NCBI GenBank assembly: GCA_019636655.1
Contig: JAHBXB010000002.1
Span: forward strand, 322,537-386,536
Direction of reading: 5' to 3'
DNA from: Phycisphaeraceae bacterium
Lineage (GTDB): Bacteria > Planctomycetota > Phycisphaerae > Phycisphaerales > UBA1924
Length of the DNA: 64,000 bases
The first letter of the stretch is position 1; every line of letters starts with the position of its first letter. The notes under the pieces are model-generated. The model had not been told where the DNA came from. It worked only from the letters and a program-made list of their open reading frames with translations, and made no database searches. The translations under genes and the position numbers were made by a program. Shown here piece after piece: positions 28,384 to 37,111 of this stretch.

Positions 28384-30024
28384 GTGCCCGATGATCAGCC
28401 GCCCCAGCCCGCCCCCGGTCGCACGCCCGATCCCAAGGGCGACGAGCACCACTCCCATCGTGCACTGGCCGGCGCGGTACGAGCCGTCTCCGGCGTGACC
28501 CTGCTCTCCCGTCTCGGCGGCCTCGTGCGCGATGTGCTCCTGGGGCGGATCTTCGGCAACACCGCGATGGGGTCCGCTTTCGCCGCGGCCTTCGCCATCC
28601 CGAACATGTTCCGCCGCCTGTTCGGCGAGGGCGCCCTCTCCGCCGCGTTCATCCCCGAGTACACCGACGCCCTGAAAGACGACCCGGCGCGCGCCGACGA
28701 ACTGGCTTCTCTCACCGTCCGGATCCTGGGTGCGGTCGCCGGCGGGTTGACCGTCGTCATCGAGCTGGTGCTCCTGGCCCTGCTGCTCACCCTGCCGCGC
28801 GACGCCGACCGCGAACTCTCGCTCCGGCTGATCATGGTCATGCTGCCGTTCATGCCCATGATCTGCATCGTGGCGGTCCTCGCCGGGATGCTGCAGGTCC
28901 ACGGCCGGTTCGCGGCCTCCTCCTCAGGCCCGCTGCTGCTCAACGGGTTCATCATCGCGGTCGGTCTGTACCACGAACTGTTCGCCACGCACGCCACCGA
29001 GGGCACGGCCTACGCCCTCGCGATCGCGACGCTCCTCTCGGGCTTCACGCAGGCGTTCTGGTTCGCCCGACTGCTGAGGCCGCACGTCCGCTGGACCCGC
29101 GTGTTCGCCCACGTCCGCGACAGAGCCTCCCGCATGCTCCACCGCTTCATCCCGGTGATGATCGGCATGGGCACGCTGCAGCTCAACGCCTTCCTGGACA
29201 CGCTCGTCGCGATGTGGCCGATCTGGGTCGGCCCGACGCTGCTGGGCTACGCCTACCCGCTCGACGACGGCTCCAACATCATCCTCTCGCTCACGACCCG
29301 CCTGTACCAGTTCCCGCTCGGAGTCTTCGGGATCGCGGTGGCCACCGCGACGTTCCCGCTCCTGGCCAGGCACACCGACCGGCCCGACCTCTTCATCTCG
29401 ACGCTCCGTCGCGGCCTCAGGCTCTCGATGTTCATCGGGCTGCCGGCGTCGATCGGCCTGGTGCTCGTCAGGAGCGACCTGACCCGCGTCTTGTTCTCGG
29501 GCGGCACATCGGGCTTCGACGAGCAGGGGCTGGCTCGCTCCGCCGCGGTCCTCGCCGGGTTTGCGCCGGGGGTGTGGGCCTATTCGATCAACCACGTCCT
29601 GACCCGCGCGTTCTACGCACGCGGCGACACGCGCACACCGATGCGGATCGCGATTGCTATGGTCGGCGTCAATCTCGCCCTCAACTGCACGCTGATCTGG
29701 TTCCTCCGGGAGGCGGGCTTGGCCTGGGCGACCTCGACCTCCGCCGTGGTCCAGTGCGCGGTGCTCGCGATCGTCTGTTCGCGCACCCTCAAGATCCGCA
29801 TCCTGGACCGGGACACGGCCGTGGCGTTCGCCCGGCTCGTCGTGGCCGGGCTCCTGATGGGCCTCGCCGTGTGGCTCGCGATCACGTTCATTCCATCGCC
29901 CCCCGGATGGAGGGGATCGATGGTGCGACTGGTCGAGGCCTGCCTTGTCGGCGTCGGGGCGTACGCCGCCCTGACCTCAATCTTGCGCGGGCCCGAGCTC
30001 GCCTGGCTTCTCAAGCGTTCGTGA
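28384..30024 (+). CDS. murJ: Lipid II flippase MurJ (MviN family)
   Basis: 546 residues from a GTG at 28384. MurJ carries lipid-linked peptidoglycan precursor across the inner membrane. After a ~25-residue Pro/His-rich cytoplasmic start come the family blocks VTLLSRLGGLVRDVLLGRIFG, AIPNMFRRLFGEGALSAAFIPEY (the conserved GEGA/S portal region), and later TRLYQFPLGVFGIAVATATFPLLA and NHVLTRAFYARGDTRTPMRI. About 14 helices are expected and fit the length. Its presence supports a peptidoglycan wall, in line with modern views of planctomycetes. The entericidin-like lipoprotein follows 65 bp on. Confidence 0.94.
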   Translation: MPDDQPPQPAPGRTPDPKGDEHHSHRALAGAVRAVSGVTLLSRLGGLVRDVLLGRIFGNTAMGSAFAAAFAIPNMFRRLFGEGALSAAFIPEYTDALKDDPARADELASLTVRILGAVAGGLTVVIELVLLALLLTLPRDADRELSLRLIMVMLPFMPMICIVAVLAGMLQVHGRFAASSSGPLLLNGFIIAVGLYHELFATHATEGTAYALAIATLLSGFTQAFWFARLLRPHVRWTRVFAHVRDRASRMLHRFIPVMIGMGTLQLNAFLDTLVAMWPIWVGPTLLGYAYPLDDGSNIILSLTTRLYQFPLGVFGIAVATATFPLLARHTDRPDLFISTLRRGLRLSMFIGLPASIGLVLVRSDLTRVLFSGGTSGFDEQGLARSAAVLAGFAPGVWAYSINHVLTRAFYARGDTRTPMRIAIAMVGVNLALNCTLIWFLREAGLAWATSTSAVVQCAVLAIVCSRTLKIRILDRDTAVAFARLVVAGLLMGLAVWLAITFIPSPPGWRGSMVRLVEACLVGVGAYAALTSILRGPELAWLLKRS

Positions 30025-30089
30025 CTCGACGGCCGACCAGAAAAAGCGGTCGGTGGTCATGACGACCGCCGGACGTCCGGAGATTCGCA

Positions 30090-30284
30090 ATGAAACTGCC
30101 CGCAGGCCGCCGCTGCCTTCTGCTCGCCCTGATCGCTCTTCCTCTCACCGGGATGATCCTCCTCGTCGCCGGATGCAACACCATGAAGGGCATGGGCCGT
30201 GACATCACGTCGGCGAGCACCGACATCGAGTCGAGCGTGTTCGGCTCGAGTGAAACGGGCGCACCGCCACCCCGCCATAAGTAG
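30090..30284 (+). CDS. Entericidin-like small lipoprotein
   Basis: 64 residues. A basic N-terminus (MKLPAGRRC) and hydrophobic stretch lead to the lipobox LVAGC with the lipidated Cys at residue 29. The sequence just after it, CNTMKGMGRDI, matches the entericidin EcnA/EcnB motif (CNTxxGxGxDI). Entericidins are tiny cell-envelope lipoproteins linked to stress or stationary-phase lysis in Enterobacteria; in other phyla the role is unknown. The tail is Ser/Pro-rich. It is a single copy here, not the antidote-toxin pair. Confidence 0.85.
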   Translation: MKLPAGRRCLLLALIALPLTGMILLVAGCNTMKGMGRDITSASTDIESSVFGSSETGAPPPRHK

Positions 30285-30430
30285 CCTCGGCCGTTCCGGA
30301 TCGACGCCGCGGCGACCGGGGTGGTACGCTTGTCTCGGCGTGCCGACGCCGGCGCCGGCGCTGCACGGCCACCCCCGCGCCGCGACCGTCCGCGGCCGGG
30401 CCGCGCCACCCCTGACCGCCCGAGGTCCGT

Positions 30431-31303
30431 TTGGCCATCGATCTCGCCGGAAAGCCCATCGCCATCACCGGTGCTTCGAGCGGCATCGGTGCCGCCACCG
30501 CCATCGCGTGCGCCAAGGCCGGGATGCCCGTGGCCCTCTCCGCCCGTCGGGAGGACAAACTCCGCGAGGTCGTCGACCGCATCACGAGCGCCGGTGGCAA
30601 AGCTATCTGCGTCCCGGGAGACGTCACGGACCCCGACGACTGCCGCCGCCTGATCGACGAGTGCGTCGCACGCTTCGGCTCCATCTACGCGGTCTACGCC
30701 AACGCCGGGTACGGCCTCGAGCGTCCCGTCCTCGAGATGACCGACGCAGAAATCCGCGCGATGTTCGAGACCAACTTCTTCGGCTCGCTCAACGTCATCC
30801 GCCCCGCCGTCGCCCGCATGCTCGCCAGCCCTGAACCGCCCGGCGGGCGGGGACCGCGGGGGCACGTGCTGCTGTGCTCCTCGTGCGTCGCCAAGATGCC
30901 GCTTCCGTACTACGCGGTCTACTCCGCGACCAAGGCCGCGCAGAACCACATCGGGCGGTCCATGAACCTGGAACTTCGGCCGCGGGGGATCCAGGTTTCC
31001 ACGGTGCACCCCGTGGGCACGCGGACCGAGTTCTTCGACCAGGTGAAGACCCGCAGCGGCAGCGCCAAGCTTGTCGAGCACTCGCCCGACATCTTCATGC
31101 AGAGCCCCGACCGCGTCGCCCGCGCCACGCTCCGGTGCCTACGGCGGCCGCGCGCCGAAGTGTGGACCAGCACCGCGATCCGGCTGGGCATGGCGGTGTG
31201 CACCGCGTTCCCGGGCATCGAGGACGCCGTGCTGCGCCGCATGGTGACCAAGCGGCTCCGCAACCACGCCAACGCGGCGACCCAGGCCCAGGCGCCGCGC
31301 TGA
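30431..31303 (+). CDS. Short-chain dehydrogenase/reductase (SDR)
   Basis: 290 residues from a TTG at 30431, supported by GAGGT five bases before it and by the fold starting at once (AGKPIAITGASSGIG). The Rossmann glycine motif TGASSGIG, the NAG motif in YANAGYG, the catalytic Ser in LLCSSCVAKM and the YxxxK pair in YYAVYSATKAAQ are all present, so it should be an active NAD(P)-dependent oxidoreductase of the classical type. ALSARREDKL suggests NADP preference (Arg after strand 2). The substrate is unknown. The ~35 C-terminal residues are an added helix. It converges with kdsA (19 bp). Confidence 0.9.
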   Translation: MAIDLAGKPIAITGASSGIGAATAIACAKAGMPVALSARREDKLREVVDRITSAGGKAICVPGDVTDPDDCRRLIDECVARFGSIYAVYANAGYGLERPVLEMTDAEIRAMFETNFFGSLNVIRPAVARMLASPEPPGGRGPRGHVLLCSSCVAKMPLPYYAVYSATKAAQNHIGRSMNLELRPRGIQVSTVHPVGTRTEFFDQVKTRSGSAKLVEHSPDIFMQSPDRVARATLRCLRRPRAEVWTSTAIRLGMAVCTAFPGIEDAVLRRMVTKRLRNHANAATQAQAPR

Positions 31304-31322
31304 TCCTCCCGATCTTTCAGGG

Positions 31323-32216
31323 TCACGCCGCGCCGACCGGCCCGATGGCTCTCCGCACCGCGGCGACCGACCGCAGCACCGCGGGCACGTCCGCAAGCCG
31401 CATCATGGTCGCTGCGTCGCTGAGCGCCTTCGACGGCTCGGGATGGCATTCGAGGAACAGCGCATGGACGCCCGCGGCGGTCGCGGCGCGCGCGAGCATC
31501 GCCGCCATCCCCGGCTTGGCCCCGCCCGTGACCTTCGCGCCCCCCTCCCAGCCGCCCGGCCGCTGCGTCGAGTGCGTGCAATCAAAGCACACCGGCGGGC
31601 TCCCGCCGTCAAGCCCCAGGCTCATCAGCTCGGCGACGCCGATGAAGTCGTTCACCAGCCGGCCGTAGCCGAAGAACGTCCCCCGCTCTGTGAGCATGAC
31701 GTTCGTGCACCCTGCCTCGGCCAGTTTCTCGACCGGTCCGACCATCTCGCCGGGCGACAGGAACTGCCCCTTCTTGATATTGACCCCTCGCCCATGCTTC
31801 GCGGCGGAGCGTCCCGCGGCTACCAGAAGGTCGGTCTGCCGGCACAGGAACGCAGGAATCTGGAGGAGGTCCACGCCCGCTTCCGCCGCGGGCTCGGCCT
31901 GGTTGATCTCGTGGATGTCCGTGGTGACCGGGACGCCCAGTTCGCGCCGGATCGCCGCCATCCACTTCAGGCCCTGCTCAAGCCCCGGGCCTCGGGCCGA
32001 GTTGATCGACGAGCGGTTTGCCTTGTCGAACGACGCCTTGAAGACGTACGCGAGCCCCGCGCTGTCGCACGCGGCCTTTACCACGCGCCCGACCTCGAGC
32101 CCGAGTTCGATGCTCTCAAGGACACACGGCCCGGCGATGATCGCCAGCGGCCGCCCCTCCCCGATCTCCACGCTGCCAGCACGGCACAGCCTCGCCATGG
32201 CCATGACAGTAGCCAC
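31323..32216 (-). CDS. kdsA: 3-deoxy-8-phosphooctulonate synthase (KDO-8-P synthase)
   Basis: Up to 297 residues from a GTG at 32216; ATGs at 32204 and 32198 are alternatives. The enzyme joins phosphoenolpyruvate and arabinose 5-phosphate to give KDO 8-phosphate, the first step to the inner core of LPS. Landmarks: LAIIAGPCVLES, KASFDKANRSS, GRGVNIKKGQFLSP and CFDCTHSTQ. The Cys in IAGPC (residue 31 from the GTG) sits where metal-dependent (Aquifex-type) KdsA proteins have their metal ligand; the E. coli type has Asn there. The other ligands (His, Glu, Asp) appear conserved. It indicates an LPS-bearing outer membrane. The 59-residue membrane protein lies 31 bp upstream. Confidence 0.94.
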   Translation of the reverse strand: MATVMAMARLCRAGSVEIGEGRPLAIIAGPCVLESIELGLEVGRVVKAACDSAGLAYVFKASFDKANRSSINSARGPGLEQGLKWMAAIRRELGVPVTTDIHEINQAEPAAEAGVDLLQIPAFLCRQTDLLVAAGRSAAKHGRGVNIKKGQFLSPGEMVGPVEKLAEAGCTNVMLTERGTFFGYGRLVNDFIGVAELMSLGLDGGSPPVCFDCTHSTQRPGGWEGGAKVTGGAKPGMAAMLARAATAAGVHALFLECHPEPSKALSDAATMMRLADVPAVLRSVAAVRRAIGPVGAA

Positions 32217-32247
32217 CCATCCGCCGCGGGCCGCCGGCGTGGCCGGA

Positions 32248-32427
32248 TCAGTACTTCGAGGTGCCGATCACGCCCGAGGCCCAGGTCTCGACGTTGTCGA
32301 GCCAGCCCACGATGCGGTACCGCTGCGCTCCGATGATCACCACCAGCGCTCCAAAGAACGCCACGCGGTACCGCCAGAGCGACCGCTCCATCGAATCCAT
32401 CTTCTCTTCGGGGCTCTTCACAGCCAT
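32248..32427 (-). CDS. Small single-pass membrane protein, 59 residues
   Basis: A short gene in the gap between kdsA and the polyferredoxin. From an ATG (complement at 32425-32427) it reads MAVKSPEEKMDSMERSLWRY, a charged helical start, then a membrane segment RVAFFGALVVIIGAQRY (residues ~21-37), then GWLDNVETWASGVIGTSKY and TGA. Codon use has the GC-rich third positions of the neighbours and the topology is sensible, which supports a real gene. No family is recognised. It lies 31 bp upstream of kdsA on the same strand, so co-expression with KDO synthesis is possible, but a role in LPS is only a guess. Confidence 0.6.
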   Translation of the reverse strand: MAVKSPEEKMDSMERSLWRYRVAFFGALVVIIGAQRYRIVGWLDNVETWASGVIGTSKY

Positions 32428-32601
32428 GACTCGTCCCAGCCTTTGTTGACCGAGTGCGTACGTCTGCGGCCCGGCCCTTCGCCGGCCGTGGCGGCCACGT
32501 CGCCGCCCGCTATCCCCATCGTCCAGCGGACCGGTAAGAGTTCAGCCCGGAGCGAGATAAGCGTGATGGGACGTACGAAGTTGCGTTATCGGCCCTGCCG
32601 C

Positions 32602-34791
32602 TCAGTGCTCGGCGGGCGGCCGCGTCGAAGACGGGGCGTTCCTCGGCCACTCCGCCAGCAACTCTTGCGCTCGCGAGGTCCACTGGCCGGCCTTCTCCGC
32701 ATCGCCAGCCTCGGCGTACAGCGTGCCCACCTGCGCCGCCAGTTCGGGGTTGCGGGGGGACCGCTCGGCCTCCGCGAGCGCGATGTCGATCGCGTGAGAC
32801 AGGGCCTTCCTGGACTTGTCCGTCTCGCCCACGAGCCCCAGGGCGCGGGAGATCTGACGCAGCGTCTCCGCGCTCCGTCGGAACCGGTGCCCGTACGCGA
32901 GCGCGGCCGCCTCGTCCAGCAGCGCGATGCCGCGTTCCCGCTGCCCCACCTGCGCCAGCAGCATGCCGGCGTCCTTCTTCGTCACCGGATCCCCGGGCCG
33001 CAGAACGATCGCCTCGTCATACAGCCGCACGGCGTCATCGACCCGGCCGCTGCGGGCGTAGTTGGTCGCCAGCGCGGCTCTCAGCCCGTTGAGTTGCGGC
33101 TGCGCGGCGAGCGTCGACTCGAAGACGCCAGTCACCTCGGCCTCGCTGGCGCCGCGCGATCGCATCAATGATCCGAGCTCGCTCACGAGGACGTCGGTCG
33201 GTCGCCCGTGCTGCATGATGCGGAGCAGGTCGCGCTCGGCGCGGTCCTTCCGCCCGGCGATCAGCTCCAGGTAGGCCGTCTTGAGCAGGTCGTCGGGCCC
33301 CAGCCGCCACCCCCAGCCGCCGGCGTCGGGCGCATCCGCCCGGCGGTAGAGCGCCAGGGCCTTTGCGGCGCTTCGCTTCACGTCCTCCGGCGCCTTGAAG
33401 CCCGGCGCCATGGCCTCCGCTGCGCCGATCCCCGCTTGTTCAACTTCCAGGCCTTTGAGGCCCGCCGCGAAGAGACTCGCGCGGACCGCCCCGCCCCACG
33501 CCCCCGCGCCCAGAAACACGACCGCGATCAGCACGAACACGACCCCGGCCCGCGCCAGGCTCCCCTTGTACTTGAGTTGCCACGAGTGCAGGCGCACATT
33601 GTCCAGCCTCAGAAGCCGCCAGAGCGTCCACGCGAGGTAGGTCCCGATGCCCGCGAGCCCCATCGCCATGAGCAGCGGCACCATGTTGAACATCTGCCGG
33701 AACCCGAAGAACAACAGCAGGAACACGAGGCCGAAGACAATGTCCTCGCGGCGCGTCGTGTCCCACTGGCGCGGGTTGGCCTTCTTCGCGGCCAGCCGTT
33801 TCGTCGCGGCTTCGTCGCGGGGTCTGGCCATGACGGTCGGCGCGCCAAAACCGAAGTACAGCGCGTCGTTGGGGCAGACGCTGACGCAGTCCATGCACTT
33901 CATGCACCCAGGGTCCACGACCATCCCAAAGTCGCGGACCTCCTCGTGCACGCGCACGTTGCTGGTGCACACCGCCGTGCAGTGCCCGCACCCCTCGCAC
34001 GCGTCCGTGACGCGGATCTTCCCCGGCGCGACAAGGTCGGCGGGCGCGAAGAAGCCGCCGTACGGACAGCCGTACGTGCAGAACCCCTTGGAGCCCAGGA
34101 AATACACGATCGCGAACCCGCACACAAACAGGAAGGGGATCGCGACATACCACGGCGGGAAGGTCTTCCAGAAGTCCTCGACGATCAGCCCGCTCGACCA
34201 CCCCGGGAAGTCGTGCGCCTCGCCGATCCAGGGGGCGAACGAGGCCCAGTGATCTCGCCCCACGATCAGGTCGCGCAGGACCAGCCGCCGGAAGGTGGGC
34301 CAGACGAACATGTACATCGCGAGCACCAGGGGCGCCAGCATCAGCAGCCGCGACCGCCACGCCCGCGGCCGGAGGCCGACCTTCTCCATCATCCACGAGC
34401 ACAGGTCCTGCAGCGCCACGATGTGGCACCCCCACCCGCAGACGTACCGCCCGAAGACCAGCGTCGCGACAATGGCCGAGACGAAGAAGATGAACCCGGC
34501 GTTGATCGCGCCCGTCTCGATGGTGTACATCGACTCGCTCGGCTCGATCGGGGAGATCGTCTCCCGCACCCCGTCGCTCATCCCCGAGAGCCACCACACG
34601 ATAATGTGGGCCGCCATCAGCACGTTGAGCAGGATCAGCGCGCCGGCCCGCCACCACGACGCCCTGGACCGGCGGATCTTCGTGCCGTGCCCGCCCACGT
34701 GCATGCTCTGCACCACGGGCAGCGACATCACCACGCCGCGCTTGGATTCGCAGACTCCAGCATCGTGTTGTTGGTTGGACGCTTGACCCAT
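32602..34791 (-). CDS. Membrane polyferredoxin (CcoG/NapH-like) with C-terminal TPR domain
   Basis: 729 residues; an internal ATG at 34728 is a possible later start. The N-terminal ~430 residues are a membrane-bound 4Fe-4S protein: helices around WWRAGALILLNVLMAAHII and INAGFIFFVSAIVATLVF, the membrane Cys motifs YVCGWGCH and FCTYGCPYGG, then two ferredoxin clusters CEGCGHCTAVC and CMKCMDCVSVCP. Such proteins move electrons at the membrane or help assemble oxidases or reductases. After two more helices, residues ~490-720 form TPR-like helical repeats (LRAALATNYARSGRVDDAVRLYDEA, AAQVGTLYAEAGDAEKAGQW), an uncommon fusion. Its electron partner is not nearby. It sits between tryptophan dioxygenase and kdsA on one strand. 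Confidence 0.88.
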   Translation of the reverse strand: MGQASNQQHDAGVCESKRGVVMSLPVVQSMHVGGHGTKIRRSRASWWRAGALILLNVLMAAHIIVWWLSGMSDGVRETISPIEPSESMYTIETGAINAGFIFFVSAIVATLVFGRYVCGWGCHIVALQDLCSWMMEKVGLRPRAWRSRLLMLAPLVLAMYMFVWPTFRRLVLRDLIVGRDHWASFAPWIGEAHDFPGWSSGLIVEDFWKTFPPWYVAIPFLFVCGFAIVYFLGSKGFCTYGCPYGGFFAPADLVAPGKIRVTDACEGCGHCTAVCTSNVRVHEEVRDFGMVVDPGCMKCMDCVSVCPNDALYFGFGAPTVMARPRDEAATKRLAAKKANPRQWDTTRREDIVFGLVFLLLFFGFRQMFNMVPLLMAMGLAGIGTYLAWTLWRLLRLDNVRLHSWQLKYKGSLARAGVVFVLIAVVFLGAGAWGGAVRASLFAAGLKGLEVEQAGIGAAEAMAPGFKAPEDVKRSAAKALALYRRADAPDAGGWGWRLGPDDLLKTAYLELIAGRKDRAERDLLRIMQHGRPTDVLVSELGSLMRSRGASEAEVTGVFESTLAAQPQLNGLRAALATNYARSGRVDDAVRLYDEAIVLRPGDPVTKKDAGMLLAQVGQRERGIALLDEAAALAYGHRFRRSAETLRQISRALGLVGETDKSRKALSHAIDIALAEAERSPRNPELAAQVGTLYAEAGDAEKAGQWTSRAQELLAEWPRNAPSSTRPPAEH

Positions 34792-34860
34792 GAATCCGTC
34801 ATTCTCGACACCATACGGTACGGGCCGGAGCGTGCCTGGGATCTCGCTATCGGCCGTCCC

Positions 34861-35685
34861 CTACCCGCCGTAGCCGCCTCCCACCTCGTCCCGGACCATC
34901 CAGATCTCCGGGAAAAACCGGATTGCCAGCGTGCTCGCCAGGTATTTCGCCCCCGACGACCCGCCCGTGCCCATCATCCCGCCGATCATGCGCTCCACCA
35001 TCTTGACGTGGTGGAACCGCCAGATGGAGAACAGCTCCTCCATCTGCAGCAGGTGTTCCGCAAGGAAGAACTGGGGGAAGTGCGCCTCCGACTCGCGGTA
35101 CAGGCGCGTCAGGCTCGCCACGACCTCCTTGCTTGCCTCGTGCGGCTGCGAGGTGTCGCGATCCAGCACGGACTGGGGGATCGTGAACCCGGCCCGGTGG
35201 ATGTGCCTCAGAAAGTGGTCGTAGATCGTCGGCGCCCGAAGCGCCGCCTCAAGGTCGGACCGGATCGCCGGATCGTCCCCCGCCAACGCGAGCATCTTCG
35301 GGTTCTTCGCGCCGCACAGGAACTCGATCTTGCGGAACTGCACGCTCTGGAACCCGCTCGCGGTTCCCAGGTTCGAGCGGAACTTGGCGAACTCCACCGA
35401 GAACATCGTCTCCAGCAGCGGGATCTGCTCGATCAGCAGGTGCTGCACGCGGTGCACACGGTGCAGCAACTGGCTCGCCCGCAGCGCCTGGTCCTGGTCG
35501 AGCCAGTCGCAGATCGCGCCGAACTCGTGCAGGATCTGCTTGAACCACAGCTCGTACACCTGGTGGGACAGGATGAACAGCAGTTCATCGTGATGGGCCG
35601 GCTGCGACCGCTCTCGCTGCAGCTCCAGCAGTTGCGGAACACGCAGGTACGAGCCGTAGGTCACCTTGTCGCCTTCGGTTGTCAT
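34861..35685 (-). CDS. kynA: Tryptophan 2,3-dioxygenase
   Basis: 274 residues from the ATG at 35685 (a GTG lies two codons upstream). This haem enzyme opens the indole ring of L-tryptophan to N-formylkynurenine. The opening VTYGSYLRVPQLLELQ and HHDELLFILSHQVYELWFKQILHE are diagnostic, as is FRKIEFLCGAKN. The C-terminal FSIWRFHHVKMVERMIG carries the proximal haem His, and GTGGSSGAKYL is the conserved tail loop. Length is normal. No other kynurenine-pathway gene is near, so it may act in tryptophan catabolism or feed NAD synthesis. It is divergent from an SDR gene (100 bp between starts). Confidence 0.95.
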   Translation of the reverse strand: MTTEGDKVTYGSYLRVPQLLELQRERSQPAHHDELLFILSHQVYELWFKQILHEFGAICDWLDQDQALRASQLLHRVHRVQHLLIEQIPLLETMFSVEFAKFRSNLGTASGFQSVQFRKIEFLCGAKNPKMLALAGDDPAIRSDLEAALRAPTIYDHFLRHIHRAGFTIPQSVLDRDTSQPHEASKEVVASLTRLYRESEAHFPQFFLAEHLLQMEELFSIWRFHHVKMVERMIGGMMGTGGSSGAKYLASTLAIRFFPEIWMVRDEVGGGYGG

Positions 35686-35785
35686 GGTCACACTCTACCC
35701 GCCGCCTGGGGTGCACGCGGCGCCGCGTGCCGGCCCCTCGACACGCCGGAGCGGCCCGGCGGGGGCCGAGGTATCCTCTCCTGCG

Positions 35786-36574
35786 ATGAACACCAATCTC
35801 GTCGGAAAGCGTGCTTTGGTCTGCGGCTCCACCCAGGGGATCGGCCGGGCCTGCGCCCAGGAACTGGCCCTGCTCGGGTGCCGCGTCACCCTCCTGGCTC
35901 GTGACGCCGACCGCCTGCGCACCGTCACCGCGGAACTGCCCACCCCCGCCTCCCAGAAGCACGACTTCCTCGTCGCCGACTTCTCAAGCCCCGAGACGGT
36001 CAAGGTCGCGGCGGCCTCCGCGGCGGAGGGCTCCGACCCCTGCCACATCCTGATCAACAACACCGGCGGCCCGCCCGGCGGACCCGCCCTCGATGCCTCC
36101 ACCGAGGCCTACCTCGCCGCGTTCTCCGCCCACATTGTCTGCAACCAGATCCTGCTGCAGGCCCTCGTGCCGGGGATGAAGGCGGCCACGTTCGGGCGGA
36201 TCCTGAACATCATCTCAACCAGTGTGAAGGCCCCGATCCCGAACCTGGGCGTGTCGAACACGATCCGCGCCGCCGTGGCCTCCTGGGCCAAGACGCTGGC
36301 CAACGAGCTGGGCCCGTTTGGCATCACCGTCAACAACATCCTGCCCGGGTTTACCGACACCGCAAGGCTGACTGAACTGTTCAAGAGCCGCGCGGCCAAG
36401 ACCGGGAAGCCCCTCGATGCGGTCACCAAGGAGGCGATCGCAACTATCCCGGCAGGGCGGCTGGGACGGCCGGAGGAGATCGCGGCCGCCGCGGCGTTCC
36501 TGGCAACCCCGGCGGCGGCGTACATCAACGGCATCAACCTGCCGGTGGACGGCGGACGGCTCGGAACGCTGTAG
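35786..36574 (+). CDS. Atypical SDR-family protein (FabG-like, non-canonical active site)
   Basis: 262 residues from the ATG at 35786. The Rossmann motif is intact (ALVCGSTQGIGRA), with ILINNTGGPPGG at the NAG position, NIISTSVKAPIPNL around the catalytic Ser, and the C-terminal INGINLPVDGGRLGTL typical of FabG-like enzymes. Where classical SDRs have YxxxK the sequence is LGVSNTIRAAV, so the Tyr is replaced by Ser and the Lys by Arg. A subgroup of SDRs shares this SNxxR pattern; its members may be inactive as standard reductases or use another mechanism. An activity should not be copied from FabG. It is divergent from tryptophan dioxygenase. Confidence 0.88.
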   Translation: MNTNLVGKRALVCGSTQGIGRACAQELALLGCRVTLLARDADRLRTVTAELPTPASQKHDFLVADFSSPETVKVAAASAAEGSDPCHILINNTGGPPGGPALDASTEAYLAAFSAHIVCNQILLQALVPGMKAATFGRILNIISTSVKAPIPNLGVSNTIRAAVASWAKTLANELGPFGITVNNILPGFTDTARLTELFKSRAAKTGKPLDAVTKEAIATIPAGRLGRPEEIAAAAAFLATPAAAYINGINLPVDGGRLGTL

Positions 36575-36588
36575 CTAGCGCCGCGCCA

Positions 36589-37092
36589 TCACCGATCACG
36601 CACCTTCCGCTCGCCCTTCTCCACATACCCCTTGAGCCCCTCGTCGCCGAAGAGCATCCGCCACCCGTTCTCCAGCGACGCGGCGGTCCCTTCGTCGACT
36701 CTCCCGAAGACCCCGTCGCGGAGCCTCAGCGTGCACCCCCGCTCCCCCGGCAGCAACTCGATCCGGACCATGGTCGTTGCCGGACCCCCGAACGACGGGG
36801 TCAGGTGACCGGCAAACTCCAGCACCCGGCCCTCGTCGAACACCACGACAGTGCCCCACACAGCGCCCGACGACCCGCCCCAATCCTCGTACATCCGGCC
36901 GCCGATCTTGGCCTCGATCCGGAAGCCGCGGGCCAACGGGCTGGTGTAGAAGTCGCGGTGCCACCATTTGCCGGTCTCGTCGACCAGCGCACGCCACACC
37001 CGGTCGGCGTCCGCCGCGATCGCGACATCAATCTCGATGGTCACCGCGCCGCACGCCTCGACGCGGGCACGCGGCGTCGCCTGCCTGGCCAC
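36589..37092 (-). CDS. SRPBCC-superfamily (AHSA1-like) ligand-binding protein
   Basis: 167 residues from a GTG at 37092 with GGGAG seven bases upstream. The START-like helix-grip fold is evident: VTIEIDVAIAADADRVWRALVDE, then GFRIEAKIGGRMYEDWG, VVVFDEGRVLEFAGHL and a long C-terminal helix ENGWRMLFGDEGLKGYV. This is the common SRPBCC layout seen in Hsp90-activator-like proteins; ligands are usually small hydrophobic molecules, and the function is rarely known. It starts 19 bp after the stop of the 37112-37660 gene and is surely co-transcribed with it. Confidence 0.83.
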   Translation of the reverse strand: MARQATPRARVEACGAVTIEIDVAIAADADRVWRALVDETGKWWHRDFYTSPLARGFRIEAKIGGRMYEDWGGSSGAVWGTVVVFDEGRVLEFAGHLTPSFGGPATTMVRIELLPGERGCTLRLRDGVFGRVDEGTAASLENGWRMLFGDEGLKGYVEKGERKVRDR

Positions 37093-37111
37093 TCGGTTCT
37101 CCCGTCGGCGG

